Made by a program: the position numbers and the translations under genes. A stretch of 64,000 nucleotides of DNA, from NCBI RefSeq assembly GCF_025854275.1, contig NZ_CP107567.1, forward strand, positions 6,138,001 through 6,202,000. Direction: 5' to 3'. Source of the stretch: Streptomyces peucetius. GTDB taxonomy: Bacteria > Actinomycetota > Actinomycetes > Streptomycetales > Streptomycetaceae. A model generated the notes under the pieces. It worked only from the letters and a program-made list of their open reading frames with translations. It had not been told where the DNA came from and did not search any database. Below, piece after piece: positions 56,820 to 64,000 of this stretch; within the stretch, counting starts at the first letter, position 1; each line of letters opens with the position of its first letter.

Positions 56820-57424
56820 CGCAGCGCCTCCGCTTGCCTGGCCGCGGACTCTCCGGCCACGGCGGCCTGCGCCGGGGCCTCCTGCGCCGCGGCGGTGTCC
56901 GCCCGCGGCGCCGGCACCGGCTTGCGGACCGGGACGTGCCCGACCGGCACCGGGTCCGTCACATGCCCGACCGGCTTGGGGTGCGGCAGGCCCAGGTCGT
57001 CCAGGAGCCGCAGGTAGCCGGGCTGGCGGACCGGCTCGAAGGGCAGCGCGAAGGACTTCATGAAGTTGCCGAACAGCCCGCGGTCGCCGAAGAGGTGGAA
57101 GGGCAGCACCAGCAGCGCCCACTCCGGCTTCACCAGCCAGCACCACAGGGCGGCCACGGCGGCCTGGGTGATGAGGCTGTGCATCACGTTGTACAGGACG
57201 TAGTACGCCTTGTGGATCGGCCGCCCGCCACTGCGCCGGAACGCGATCGCGCCCGGGATGTATCCGATCAGGTCGATGTAGAGGAAGAGGGCGATCGCCG
57301 GCAGCCAGCGGATCTCGTCGAAGTGGGCGATCATCAGGCCGGTGGTGACGGCGAAGCCCACCACGTACTCGGCGCGGTGCAGCGAGTACGTGCGCGGTGT
57401 CTCGAACGGGTTTGCCTGGTCCAT
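56816..57424 (-). CDS. VlmO-like integral membrane protein
   Basis: 202 residues. Four hydrophobic helices fall between about 20 and 125. His34, His71, His82 and His110 with Asp36, Asp51 and Asp114 lie at helix ends (IAHFDE, RPIHKAYYVLYNVMHSL, FHLFGDRG) and could bind metal. The last ~70 residues are Pro/Val/Ala-rich with a repeated VGHV motif and look disordered. It corresponds in size, topology and gene context to VlmO of the valanimycin cluster, a protein needed after seryl transfer. A role in N-N bond formation is possible but is inference. ATG 57424 has GGGAG. Confidence 0.78.
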   Translation of the reverse strand: MDQANPFETPRTYSLHRAEYVVGFAVTTGLMIAHFDEIRWLPAIALFLYIDLIGYIPGAIAFRRSGGRPIHKAYYVLYNVMHSLITQAAVAALWCWLVKPEWALLVLPFHLFGDRGLFGNFMKSFALPFEPVRQPGYLRLLDDLGLPHPKPVGHVTDPVPVGHVPVRKPVPAPRADTAAAQEAPAQAAVAGESAARQAEALR

Positions 57425-57445
57425 GGTCAGCAGCTCCCTGATGCG

Positions 57446-57928
57446 CTAGGCGCCGACCGCGGCGGGCGGGGTGAGTTCGATGCCGCCGCTGATGCGCACG
57501 GCGGGGAACAGACCGGTCAGCGCCCAGGCCACGGTCTCCTTGATGACCCGCTCGGCGATCGGGTCGAGGATGCCCTCCAGACTCGGGATGCCGAAGTCGA
57601 AGTCGGCGTCGAAGCGGACCGCGACGTCGTCGCCGTCCTGCGTCACCGACCAGGTCCCGGAGAAGGAGTCGAAGTCCCCGTCGGACTGCTCGAAGCGGAT
57701 CTCGCCCTGCTCCGGCAGCACGGTGTCGTCCTCGGTCCAGCGCAGCAGGCCGCTGCGGAAGTGCAGCTCCCAGCTGGAGGAGGCGGCGGGGTCGGGGTAG
57801 GCGGCGTGCACCGTGGTCGCGTTGACGTGGGGCGCCAGGTCCGGGTACCGCTCCCAGCGCCGTACGGCGTGCAGGACCGTCTCGGCCTGCTCCCCGGGTA
57901 TCAGGGCATCGAGTTCGACGTGCCTCAC
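57446..57928 (-). CDS. SRPBCC (polyketide cyclase/COQ10-like) protein
   Basis: 160 residues with a START/Bet v1-like fold: LDALIPGEQAETVLHAVRRW, SSWELHFRSGLLRWTED, and the long C-terminal helix AERVIKETVAWALTGLF. Such proteins bind hydrophobic ligands and act as cyclases, hydrolases or carriers. It starts 2 bases after the aminotransferase stop (GTG 57928), so it is co-translated. A role as a lipid-intermediate binder between soluble enzymes and the membrane protein is a guess. Confidence 0.8.
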   Translation of the reverse strand: MRHVELDALIPGEQAETVLHAVRRWERYPDLAPHVNATTVHAAYPDPAASSSWELHFRSGLLRWTEDDTVLPEQGEIRFEQSDGDFDSFSGTWSVTQDGDDVAVRFDADFDFGIPSLEGILDPIAERVIKETVAWALTGLFPAVRISGGIELTPPAAVGA

Positions 57929-57930
57929 GA

Positions 57931-59226
57931 TCAGTTACCGCCTTCCGGCATCTTGGCCGCGCCCCGTACGAGGTCGCGGGTGGCCAGGTCGAAGGAGTTG
58001 AGGAGGAAGTCCACGTCGGTGTCGCCGAGCACGGCGGGCGGGGTGAACCGCACCACCGAGCTGCCGTTCATCGAATGGTTGGCGACCACGCCGTGGTTGA
58101 ACAGTTCGATCAGCAGCTCGCCGGCCAGCCCGGCCTCGACGAGCTCGACGCCGATCAGCAGGCCCCGGCCGCGCACGTCCACCACGAGGTCGGGGATGTT
58201 GCGGCGCGCGATCTCGGTGATCGCCGGCAGCAGCCGGGCGCCGAGGTCCAGCGCCCTGGTGACCAGGCGCTCCTCCTTCACGGCCCGGATGGCGCCCTGG
58301 ACCGCGGCCATCAGTACCGGCTGGCCGGAGAACGTGGCGGTGTGGACGTAGGGGTCCTTGTCGAAGGGACGGAAGGCCTTGCGGGTGGCGACGGCCGCCG
58401 AGACCGGCATCACCCCGCCGCCGAGCGCCTTGCCGGCGAGCAGGACGTCCGGGACGACGCCCTCGATGTCGGCGCCCCACCACTCGCCGAGCCGGCCGAA
58501 GCCGGACTGCACCTCGTCGAGGATCAGGAAGCCGTCGTACTCGCGCACCAGCTCCTCGACGCGCTTGAGGTAGCCCTTCGGCGGGATGATCACACCGCCC
58601 TCGCCCTGGACCGGTTCGAGGATGACGCACACCTCGCCCGGGTGAGCGGCGAGTTCGGCCTCCAGGGCGTCGGCGTCACCGAAGGGCAGGTGCAGGAAGT
58701 CGGGCACCAGCGGGCGGAACGGCCGCTGGTAGACCTCCTTGGCGGTGGCCGACAGCGCGCCGAGGGTCTTGCCGTGGTAGCCGCCGCGCATGGAGACCGT
58801 GCGCTTGAAACCGCCCGCGCGGGCCAGCTTCAGGCCGGTCTCCACCGCCTCCGCCCCCGACAGCGCGAAGTGCGCCCGGTCCAGACCGGGCGGCAGCACC
58901 GAGACCAGTGCCTCGGCCGCGCGGGCCACGGTGGGCTCCAGCAGGATGCGGGTCGCGGTGGGGTGGGTGCGCAGCTGGCGCTCCACCTCCTCCATCACGA
59001 TCGGGTGGCGGGCGCCCATCACGAACACGCCGTAGCCGCCGGCGTTGAGGAAGCGCTCACCGTCGCTGGTGGTGACCCAGGCGCCCTCGGACGCCACCTC
59101 CATGTGGCTGCCGAACAGTTCGGCGAGCGTGGCCCGGCCCTTGCTCAGATGCGCGCGGTACAGGCCAAGGATTTCTGCCTCGGCGTCGGCGGACGAAGCC
59201 GCCGGGGATTCCTGGATGACGGTCAC
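57931..59226 (-). CDS. Class III PLP-dependent aminotransferase
   Basis: 431 residues, fold type I. PLP lysine Lys266 (LLAGKALGGGVMP), Asp237 (ILDEVQSGFGR) and the SGAEAVETGLKLAR phosphate-binding region are intact. It is close in type to omega-amine/ornithine-type transaminases that act on terminal aldehydes. The aldehyde-dehydrogenase-family gene is upstream in the operon and an amine N-hydroxylase lies between them, so it probably converts the fatty aldehyde to an alkylamine. In valanimycin the amine comes instead from valine decarboxylation. The start is GTG 59226. Confidence 0.9.
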   Translation of the reverse strand: MTVIQESPAASSADAEAEILGLYRAHLSKGRATLAELFGSHMEVASEGAWVTTSDGERFLNAGGYGVFVMGARHPIVMEEVERQLRTHPTATRILLEPTVARAAEALVSVLPPGLDRAHFALSGAEAVETGLKLARAGGFKRTVSMRGGYHGKTLGALSATAKEVYQRPFRPLVPDFLHLPFGDADALEAELAAHPGEVCVILEPVQGEGGVIIPPKGYLKRVEELVREYDGFLILDEVQSGFGRLGEWWGADIEGVVPDVLLAGKALGGGVMPVSAAVATRKAFRPFDKDPYVHTATFSGQPVLMAAVQGAIRAVKEERLVTRALDLGARLLPAITEIARRNIPDLVVDVRGRGLLIGVELVEAGLAGELLIELFNHGVVANHSMNGSSVVRFTPPAVLGDTDVDFLLNSFDLATRDLVRGAAKMPEGGN

Positions 59227-59361
59227 GTGTGGCTCACTCCAAGGGGTCGTGGGGTCGTGCGGACAGGACCGGGACCGTGCGGCGGCCGGGGGCCTGTCCG
59301 GCCGCGGCAGTGGTGCTGTGACCGGGTTTTCACCGGCCGGCGAACCGTCCCGGCCGCGGCC

Positions 59362-60501
59362 CTAGGCGAGGACGAGCTCGCCGCCGCCGAACCAGCGCAG
59401 CAGCGGCTCGGCGGCGGCGGCGCGCGATGGCGGGTGGAAGGCGAGGGCCCGCAGCGCGGCCGCGGCCTGTGCCGGACCGGAGCCGCGGATGAAGTCCAGG
59501 CCGCCCAGCAGTTCCAGGGCGCGGGAGGCGATGTCGGGCAGGGCGTTCTGCACGGCGTACCGGGCCACCAGTACGCGGGCCACCGACTCCTCGTCACCGG
59601 GCTCCGGGCCGGTCGCCCGCGCGACGCCCTCCAGCAGCGCGACCGCGGTCTCCATGTCCACGGCGAGGGAGGCCCGCTCCGCCACGCTGCCGCGCTCGCG
59701 CTCCAGCACCTGCTCCACCAGCTCCAGCGCACCGCCCGCGTACCCGGCGGAGATCAGCAGCTCGAACCAGACGAACCCGGCCGACTGGAGGTCGTCGAGG
59801 CGGTGCGGGTCGTCGGCGCCGGCCCGCACGACCATGCCGGCCGGTACGAACACGTCCTCCAGCCGCACCTCTTCGCTCTCCGCGCCCGCCAGCAGGTCGT
59901 TACCCCAGTACGGGTGCACGGTCAGGCCGGGCGCGTCGGCCGGCACCAGGGCGAGCGCCAGCTCCGGCTCGCCGTCGTCGCCGTGGATGGCGACGCTCGC
60001 CGTGAGCAGGCTCATCGAACGGGACAGGCTGCACGGCTTCTTGGCGCCGGTGAGCAGGAACCCGTCGCGCACCGGGCGGGCGGTCACGGCCGGCTTGAGG
60101 ATGTTCTGCGCCGTCCGGCCCTCGGCCCAGCCGGACGCCATCACCTGCTGGTCGGGCACGATCCGGCGCAGCAGGGCCGTCTGCTCGTCGGTCAGCCGGC
60201 CCGCCTTGACGGCCAGCGAGTACAGCATCGCGGTGGTGAAGTGGTGCATCGAGACGGCCGCCACCAGCGACGGGGACACGGCGCCCAGGGCCAGCTGGAC
60301 CCGCATTGCGTCCAGGGCGTCGGCGCCGTGGCCGCCGTACTCCTCGGGGATCAGCAGACCGACCCCGCCGTGGATGCGGAACAGGTCGATCACCGGGCTG
60401 CCGGGCCGCTCGCGGTCGGTGTACGGGATCTGGTCCAGCTCCTTGAGCAGACCGGGGTGGAAGCGCTCGCAGACGGAGCGGGCGAGGTCGAGGGAACGCA
60501 A
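59362..60501 (-). CDS. VlmH-like flavin-dependent amine N-hydroxylase (acyl-CoA dehydrogenase fold)
   Basis: 379 residues, the size of isobutylamine N-hydroxylase VlmH. The acyl-CoA dehydrogenase/class D flavin monooxygenase fold is recognisable: LLIPEEYGGHGADALDAM, VMASGWAEG, GFLLTGAKKPCSLSRSM in the beta domain, and the C-terminal helical domain (ALELLGGLDFIRGSG). The catalytic glutamate of true dehydrogenases is not evident. With reduced flavin from the VlmR-like partner it should hydroxylate a primary alkylamine. The start is TTG 60501, rare, but preceded by GGAGG at 7 bases and by no better codon. Confidence 0.87.
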   Translation of the reverse strand: MRSLDLARSVCERFHPGLLKELDQIPYTDRERPGSPVIDLFRIHGGVGLLIPEEYGGHGADALDAMRVQLALGAVSPSLVAAVSMHHFTTAMLYSLAVKAGRLTDEQTALLRRIVPDQQVMASGWAEGRTAQNILKPAVTARPVRDGFLLTGAKKPCSLSRSMSLLTASVAIHGDDGEPELALALVPADAPGLTVHPYWGNDLLAGAESEEVRLEDVFVPAGMVVRAGADDPHRLDDLQSAGFVWFELLISAGYAGGALELVEQVLERERGSVAERASLAVDMETAVALLEGVARATGPEPGDEESVARVLVARYAVQNALPDIASRALELLGGLDFIRGSGPAQAAAALRALAFHPPSRAAAAEPLLRWFGGGELVLA

Positions 60502-60546
60502 CGGAAGCCTCCAGCGAAAACGGCGGGGTTCAGGGGCGGAGGGCGG

Positions 60547-62178
60547 TCAGGCGCCGAACACCGCGTCGTACGGGCTGACGCCGCGGGCGATGCTGACGCC
60601 CTGCACGTGGGAGGTCTTGAGCATCGGGTAGTTGGCCTCGCCGAAGGCGCCGCCGGTGCGGCCGGTGCCGCCGTGGCTGGGCAGGTAGGGCAGGAAGCCG
60701 ATGTGGGAGTCGTTGACCTTCAGCAGGCCGCCGTTGACGACCCTCCGCACGAAGGTCTCGATGACGTGGTCGGAACGCGACCACAGGGAGTTGCGCAGCC
60801 CGTAGTCGTTGCTGTTGACGAAGCGCAGGAACGCCTCCAGGAGGGCGTCGTCGTCCTCCCGCTCGGGGACCACGATCGGCACCAGCGGGAAGAACGTCTC
60901 CTCGCGCACCACGTCGTAGGTGCGCGCCCGGTCCAGGCCGTCCACGCGCACCACCGTCGGCTGGAGGAAGACCCCCGTCTCCGAGGGCGTGCCGTCCAGT
61001 TCGGTGCGGTGGCCGCCGGTGACCAGCTCGGCGCCGTTGTCCAGCGCCTGCCGCAGCAGCCGGAAGAACCGCTCGCTGCGCCGCACCGGCGACAGCAGCA
61101 CGTGCTCCTCCTCGGGCAGGCCCGGCCGGATGCCCTTGACCTGCTCCTTCACCTCGGCGATGAGGCTGTCCGCGATGTCCGGGTGCACCAGCACGTAGTT
61201 GGGCACCATGCAGATCTGGCCGGAGCCGTAGAAGGCCTCGGTGATGGCCTCGGCCGCCCACTTGACGTCTGCGTCCTTCCACACCACGATGCCGTCGTTG
61301 CCCGCCAGTTCGAGGATCGGCTTCTTGCCGTGCGCCACGCACTGCTGCTCGAAGCGCAGGCCCTCCTGGCTGCCGCCGATGTAGAAGATGTCGTTGATCA
61401 GCGGGTCCGCGATCCAGCGGTCCATGGTCTGCTTGGGGTTGCTGCACACCGCGTTGAGCACCCCGGCCGGCGCGTCCATCTCCTCCAGCAGCGGCGCCAC
61501 CACGTCCCGCAGCAGCCACATGGTGCTCAGCGCGATGCTGCGCGGCGCCCGCACCACCACCGCGTTGCCGGCCATCAGCGCCAGCACGCACAGGGCGGCG
61601 CTCGGCAGGGGTGCGTTCTGCGGCGGGTTGAAGGCCACCACACCGTCGGGCTGGCGGTGCAGCACCAGCGTGCGGCCGGCGTACTCCTTCTCCACCCGCA
61701 TCTGCTTGGTGTACCAGCGCAGGGAGCCCGGGGAGTAGATCTGCAGCAGGCAGCTCAGCTCCCAGCGGGCCAGCTTGACCGGGTGGGATTCGGCGACCAG
61801 CATGCGCAGGAACTCGTCCTGGTGCTTGATGAGTTCCTCGCGGAACCGGGTGCCCAGCCGCATCCGCCGCTCCAGCGGCACGGCCGCCCAGTCGGGTGCG
61901 GCGGCGGCCGCGGCCTGCGTGGCCAGGTCGATGGACGCGTCGTCCGCGACCGCGCAGCGCCCGACGACATACGGGTGCCTGGCCGCCTCCGACTCCGGGT
62001 CCTGCTCCAGGGCGCGCTTCAGGCTCACGCTGGTGAACACGTCTTCCAGCAGGGACCGGCCGCTGACGGTGTACACCCACCCGTCACCCGCGACGTCCTT
62101 GCCCGCGATGTAGAGGTCGTAGCTCTTGATATCGGAAGGTGCCTCGGCACTCTCCTCCTGCGCGGCTTCGCGAAGCAT
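60547..62178 (-). CDS. Aldehyde dehydrogenase superfamily enzyme, candidate aldehyde-forming acyl reductase
   Basis: 543 residues. Catalytic Cys323 (YGSGQICMVP) and Glu290 (LELAGNDG) are in place; FNPPQNAPLP (183-192) replaces the usual PWNFP motif and VVVRAPRS the usual KPA(S) NADP-site sequence, so it is atypical. The first ~100 residues are longer than in standard aldehyde dehydrogenases. As first gene of the operon and next to an aminotransferase, it may reduce an acyl thioester to the aldehyde rather than oxidise aldehydes; this is inference. ATG 62178 (MLREAAQEES) lies ~40 bases after the predicted promoter; the open frame further up crosses that promoter. Confidence 0.85.
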   Translation of the reverse strand: MLREAAQEESAEAPSDIKSYDLYIAGKDVAGDGWVYTVSGRSLLEDVFTSVSLKRALEQDPESEAARHPYVVGRCAVADDASIDLATQAAAAAAPDWAAVPLERRMRLGTRFREELIKHQDEFLRMLVAESHPVKLARWELSCLLQIYSPGSLRWYTKQMRVEKEYAGRTLVLHRQPDGVVAFNPPQNAPLPSAALCVLALMAGNAVVVRAPRSIALSTMWLLRDVVAPLLEEMDAPAGVLNAVCSNPKQTMDRWIADPLINDIFYIGGSQEGLRFEQQCVAHGKKPILELAGNDGIVVWKDADVKWAAEAITEAFYGSGQICMVPNYVLVHPDIADSLIAEVKEQVKGIRPGLPEEEHVLLSPVRRSERFFRLLRQALDNGAELVTGGHRTELDGTPSETGVFLQPTVVRVDGLDRARTYDVVREETFFPLVPIVVPEREDDDALLEAFLRFVNSNDYGLRNSLWSRSDHVIETFVRRVVNGGLLKVNDSHIGFLPYLPSHGGTGRTGGAFGEANYPMLKTSHVQGVSIARGVSPYDAVFGA

Positions 62179-62223
62179 CTTCAGCCTTTCACCTTTGGCG
62201 AGCGGATTTTTCGAAGCAGTGCG

Positions 62224-62266
62224 AGCGTGGCAGCGGAATCTGACCCGGCGCTGACAGGGGGCTGAT
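62224..62266 (-). promoter_or_regulatory. SARP-type promoter of the main biosynthetic operon
   Basis: Minus strand: ATCAGCC (62266-62260), GTCAGCG (62255-62249) and GTCAGAT (62244-62238) at 11-bp steps, 8 bp (TCCGCTGC), then CACGCT (62229-62224). It drives the operon from the aldehyde dehydrogenase gene down to SerRS at 51298. Confidence 0.82.
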
Positions 62267-62290
62267 TCAGCCAAGCCGGCCCCGCCGTCC

Positions 62291-62322
62291 GTCAGTGGGG
62301 CGTCAGCCTGCGCTGCTTGCAT
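62291..62322 (+). promoter_or_regulatory. SARP-type promoter for the ACP-PKS unit, leaderless
   Basis: GTCAGTG (62291-62297) and GTCAGCC (62302-62308) 11 bp apart, 8 bp (TGCGCTGC), then TTGCAT (62317-62322). The ATG of the ACP gene lies at 62329, where transcription would start, so the mRNA is probably leaderless. Confidence 0.72.
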
Positions 62323-62328
62323 GACCGC

Positions 62329-62643
62329 ATGCCACCCGTCGACAGCACTGTTCAGCGCCTGCGTGATCTGCCGCGCGCCGAACTCGCCGAAGAAATCGAG
62401 TCGATCGTCCTCAAGAAATTCAGGGCGGTTCTCCTCATGGACGAATCCGAGGACCTTCCGCTCGACATCAGCTATTTCGATCTCGGACTCACCTCACTGC
62501 GGCTGACCGAAATACGGCAGAGCCTGGAGCGGCTCCTTGATCTCTCCATCAACGTCAACGTGCTCTTCAACGAGCCGACGGTCGCCCATCTGGTGGACCA
62601 CCTGACCCGGGCCGTCCAGGACAGTTCCTCTCAGGAAAGCTAA
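62329..62643 (+). CDS. Acyl carrier protein, second of the cluster
   Basis: 104 residues. Phosphopantetheine site Ser56 in DLGLTSLRLTEIR, the LGxxS form seen in PKS/NRPS-type carriers rather than the DSL form of the other ACP. A ~20-residue N-terminal extension precedes helix 1. ATG 62329 is chosen over upstream TTG 62317, which overlaps the -10 box. No ribosome site is present, in line with a leaderless message. The PKS gene follows after 11 bases, with its AAGGAG site next to this stop. Confidence 0.9.
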   Translation: MPPVDSTVQRLRDLPRAELAEEIESIVLKKFRAVLLMDESEDLPLDISYFDLGLTSLRLTEIRQSLERLLDLSINVNVLFNEPTVAHLVDHLTRAVQDSSSQES

Positions 62644-62654
62644 GGAGTCTCTCC

Positions 62655-64000
62655 ATGCCGCGTGCGGAGTCCCAGCAGCCGCCCGAGCCGGTCGCGATCG
62701 TCGGAATCGGTCTGCGATTCCCCGGCGGCAGCACCTCGCCCGACGAGTTCGACGCCTTCCTGCGGGAGGGACGCAGCGGGATCGGCCCGATCCCGCAGGA
62801 CCGGTGGGACGTGGCCGCGTTCACCCCCGAGACCCCCGAGGACAAGGGGAAGATCCACACCACCGCGGGGGGCTTCCTCGACCGCGTGGACCTCTTCGAC
62901 GCCGCCTTCTTCAACATCTCCCCGAAGGAGGCCCGGTACATGGACCCCCAGCAGCGCCTGCTGCTGGAGACCGCCTGGCAGGCCCTGGAGCACGCCAACA
63001 TCGACCCGGCACCGCTGCGCCGCGGCAACGGCGGCGTCTACGTCGGCGCCAGCTCCATCGACTACGCGCTCGAGCTGGAGTCCCTGCCGTACGAGGAGAT
63101 GGACGGCCACCTGGCCTCCGGCATCACGATGTTCCCGCTGTCGGGCCGGCTGTCGTACTTCCTGGGGTGGCGTGGACCCAGCATGAGCGTCGACACCGCC
63201 TGCTCGTCCTCCCTGGTCGCACTGCACCTGGCGGTGCAGGCCCTGCGCTCCGGCGAGACCGACATCGCGCTGTGCGGCGGCGTCAACGCCCTGCACCACC
63301 CGCGCATCCCGGTGATGTTCTCCAACGCACGGATGCTCGCCCCGGACGGGCAGTGCAAGACCTTCGACGAGTCGGCCGACGGCTACGCGCGCGCCGAGGG
63401 CTGCGGCGTCCTGGTCCTCAAGCTGCTCTCCGACGCCGAGCGTGACGGCGACCGGGTGCTTGCCCTCGTGCGCGGCACCGCCGTCGGCCAGGACGGCGAC
63501 AGCGCCGGACTGACCGTGCCCAACGGCCCCGCTCAGGAGAAGGTGATCCGCACCGCGCTGGCCACGGCCCGCCTCGCCCCCGAGAACATCCAGTACGTGG
63601 AGGCGCACGGCACCGGCACCCCGCTCGGCGACCCGATCGAGTTCGGCGCCATCGGGGACGTGTTCGCCGAGTCGCACACCGCCGACAACCCCGTGCTCGC
63701 CGCGTCGGTGAAGACCAACCTGGGCCACATGGAGCCGGCCTCCGGCATCGTCGGCGTCATCAAGACGGTGCTGCAGCTGCGCTCCGGCACCATCTACCCG
63801 CACCTGAACCTCACCACCCCGTCCGGGCGCATCCCCTGGGACCTCTACCCGCTGCGCGTGCCGACCGCCTGCGAGCCATGGCGGGCCGAGGTGCGCCGCG
63901 CGGTCGTGAACAGCTTCGGCTTCGCCGGCACCATCGGCGCGGTGGTCCTGGAGCAGGCACCGGAGGCGAGCCCCGCGCCGCAGTCCTCCGGCACGCCCGC
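62655..64000 (+). CDS. Type I polyketide synthase, ketosynthase domain; continues beyond window
   Basis: The frame is open from ATG 62655 to the window end (448 residues). A complete ketosynthase is present: PVAIVGIGLRFPGG at the start, Cys183 (DTACSSSL), His318 (EAHGTGTPLGDP), Lys353-His358 (KTNLGHMEPASG), and SFGFAGTIGAVVLE at its end. The docking-type coiled coil of modular PKS is lacking; the KS starts within 12 residues, which suits a loading or single-module/iterative enzyme. Domains behind the KS cannot be seen. Together with the small ACP it may build or extend the alkyl chain or the serine-derived end. Confidence 0.92.
   Translation, partial: MPRAESQQPPEPVAIVGIGLRFPGGSTSPDEFDAFLREGRSGIGPIPQDRWDVAAFTPETPEDKGKIHTTAGGFLDRVDLFDAAFFNISPKEARYMDPQQRLLLETAWQALEHANIDPAPLRRGNGGVYVGASSIDYALELESLPYEEMDGHLASGITMFPLSGRLSYFLGWRGPSMSVDTACSSSLVALHLAVQALRSGETDIALCGGVNALHHPRIPVMFSNARMLAPDGQCKTFDESADGYARAEGCGVLVLKLLSDAERDGDRVLALVRGTAVGQDGDSAGLTVPNGPAQEKVIRTALATARLAPENIQYVEAHGTGTPLGDPIEFGAIGDVFAESHTADNPVLAASVKTNLGHMEPASGIVGVIKTVLQLRSGTIYPHLNLTTPSGRIPWDLYPLRVPTACEPWRAEVRRAVVNSFGFAGTIGAVVLEQAPEASPAPQSSGTP

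Noticed and set aside
58075..62265. A very long open frame (1396 codons) on the plus strand
   Set aside because: It is the antisense shadow of the aminotransferase, N-hydroxylase and aldehyde dehydrogenase genes in GC-rich DNA; its composition (runs of Val/Gly/Arg/Asp/His) is not protein-like.
62179..62322. Longer aldehyde dehydrogenase protein starting at 62322
   Set aside because: It would run through two SARP-type promoters; the extra residues have no family similarity and ATG 62178 has a ribosome site.
62317..62329. TTG 62317 as start of the second ACP
   Set aside because: It overlaps the predicted -10 hexamer; ATG 62329 lies at the expected transcription start.

Overview
The window is high-GC actinobacterial DNA and almost certainly Streptomyces. 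Evidence: the cutR-cutS pair, sepH, the order cutRS / DUF4193 / DUF3093 / thioesterase / dut / DUF3710, GTG starts with GGAG-type ribosome sites, likely leaderless genes, and a SARP regulator. No rRNA genes or CRISPR arrays are seen.

Region 1 (1-29162) is conserved chromosome: an acyl-CoA synthetase end, a phosphodiesterase, thymidine kinase, a sulfurtransferase, SepH, a sugar-lactone oxidase with an MFS exporter, ferrochelatase, an inositol-phosphatase-type enzyme, CutRS, dUTPase, KdpDE, a TrkA/CeoBC-type pair, a KimA-like permease and a TrmA-type RNA methyltransferase. KdpDE, the TrkA pair and the permease form a potassium neighbourhood.

Region 2 (29163-41926) is a decayed variable region. 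It has small regulator/enzyme sets (TetR with flavoprotein and nitronate monooxygenase; CGNR regulator with monooxygenase-like and SapC proteins). It also holds at least three broken genes (ureD, a DNA alkylation repair gene, a PLP aminotransferase) and remnants of IS701-like and IS1380-like transposases. A second, 86 % identical copy of the last 63 bases of the TrmA-type gene lies at 39976-40038, so most of the region is bracketed by two versions of that gene end.

Region 3 (41927-64000, continuing past the window) is a biosynthetic cluster that I read as an aliphatic azoxy (N=N-O) pathway of the valanimycin type with a fatty or polyketide chain. It carries counterparts of the valanimycin seryl-tRNA transferase, dedicated seryl-tRNA synthetase, amine N-hydroxylase, flavin reductase, diiron VlmB-type and membrane VlmO-type proteins. 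Chain-building genes are added: acyl-CoA carboxylase beta and epsilon, KAS III, KAS II, two ACPs, an InhA-like enoyl reductase and a type I PKS. An aldehyde-dehydrogenase-family enzyme and a class III aminotransferase could turn the acyl chain into an alkylamine. A desaturase, a ferredoxin and an exporter complete the set.

Two features stand out. First, two identical 92-nt tRNA-Ser-like genes sit between the SARP gene and the seryl-transferase gene. They keep a perfect acceptor stem, the T-arm, the D-arm, a long variable arm and discriminator G, but the anticodon arm is replaced by a hairpin capped with a GCAA tetraloop. They could be charged by SerRS yet could not decode, so they may be dedicated carriers of serine for azoxy synthesis. 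Second, five promoters in the cluster, including the one for these tRNA genes, share 11-bp-phased direct repeats of the type (G/A)TCAGNN ending 8 bp before a -10-like hexamer. This is the classic SARP operator layout and defines a regulon for the SARP encoded here.
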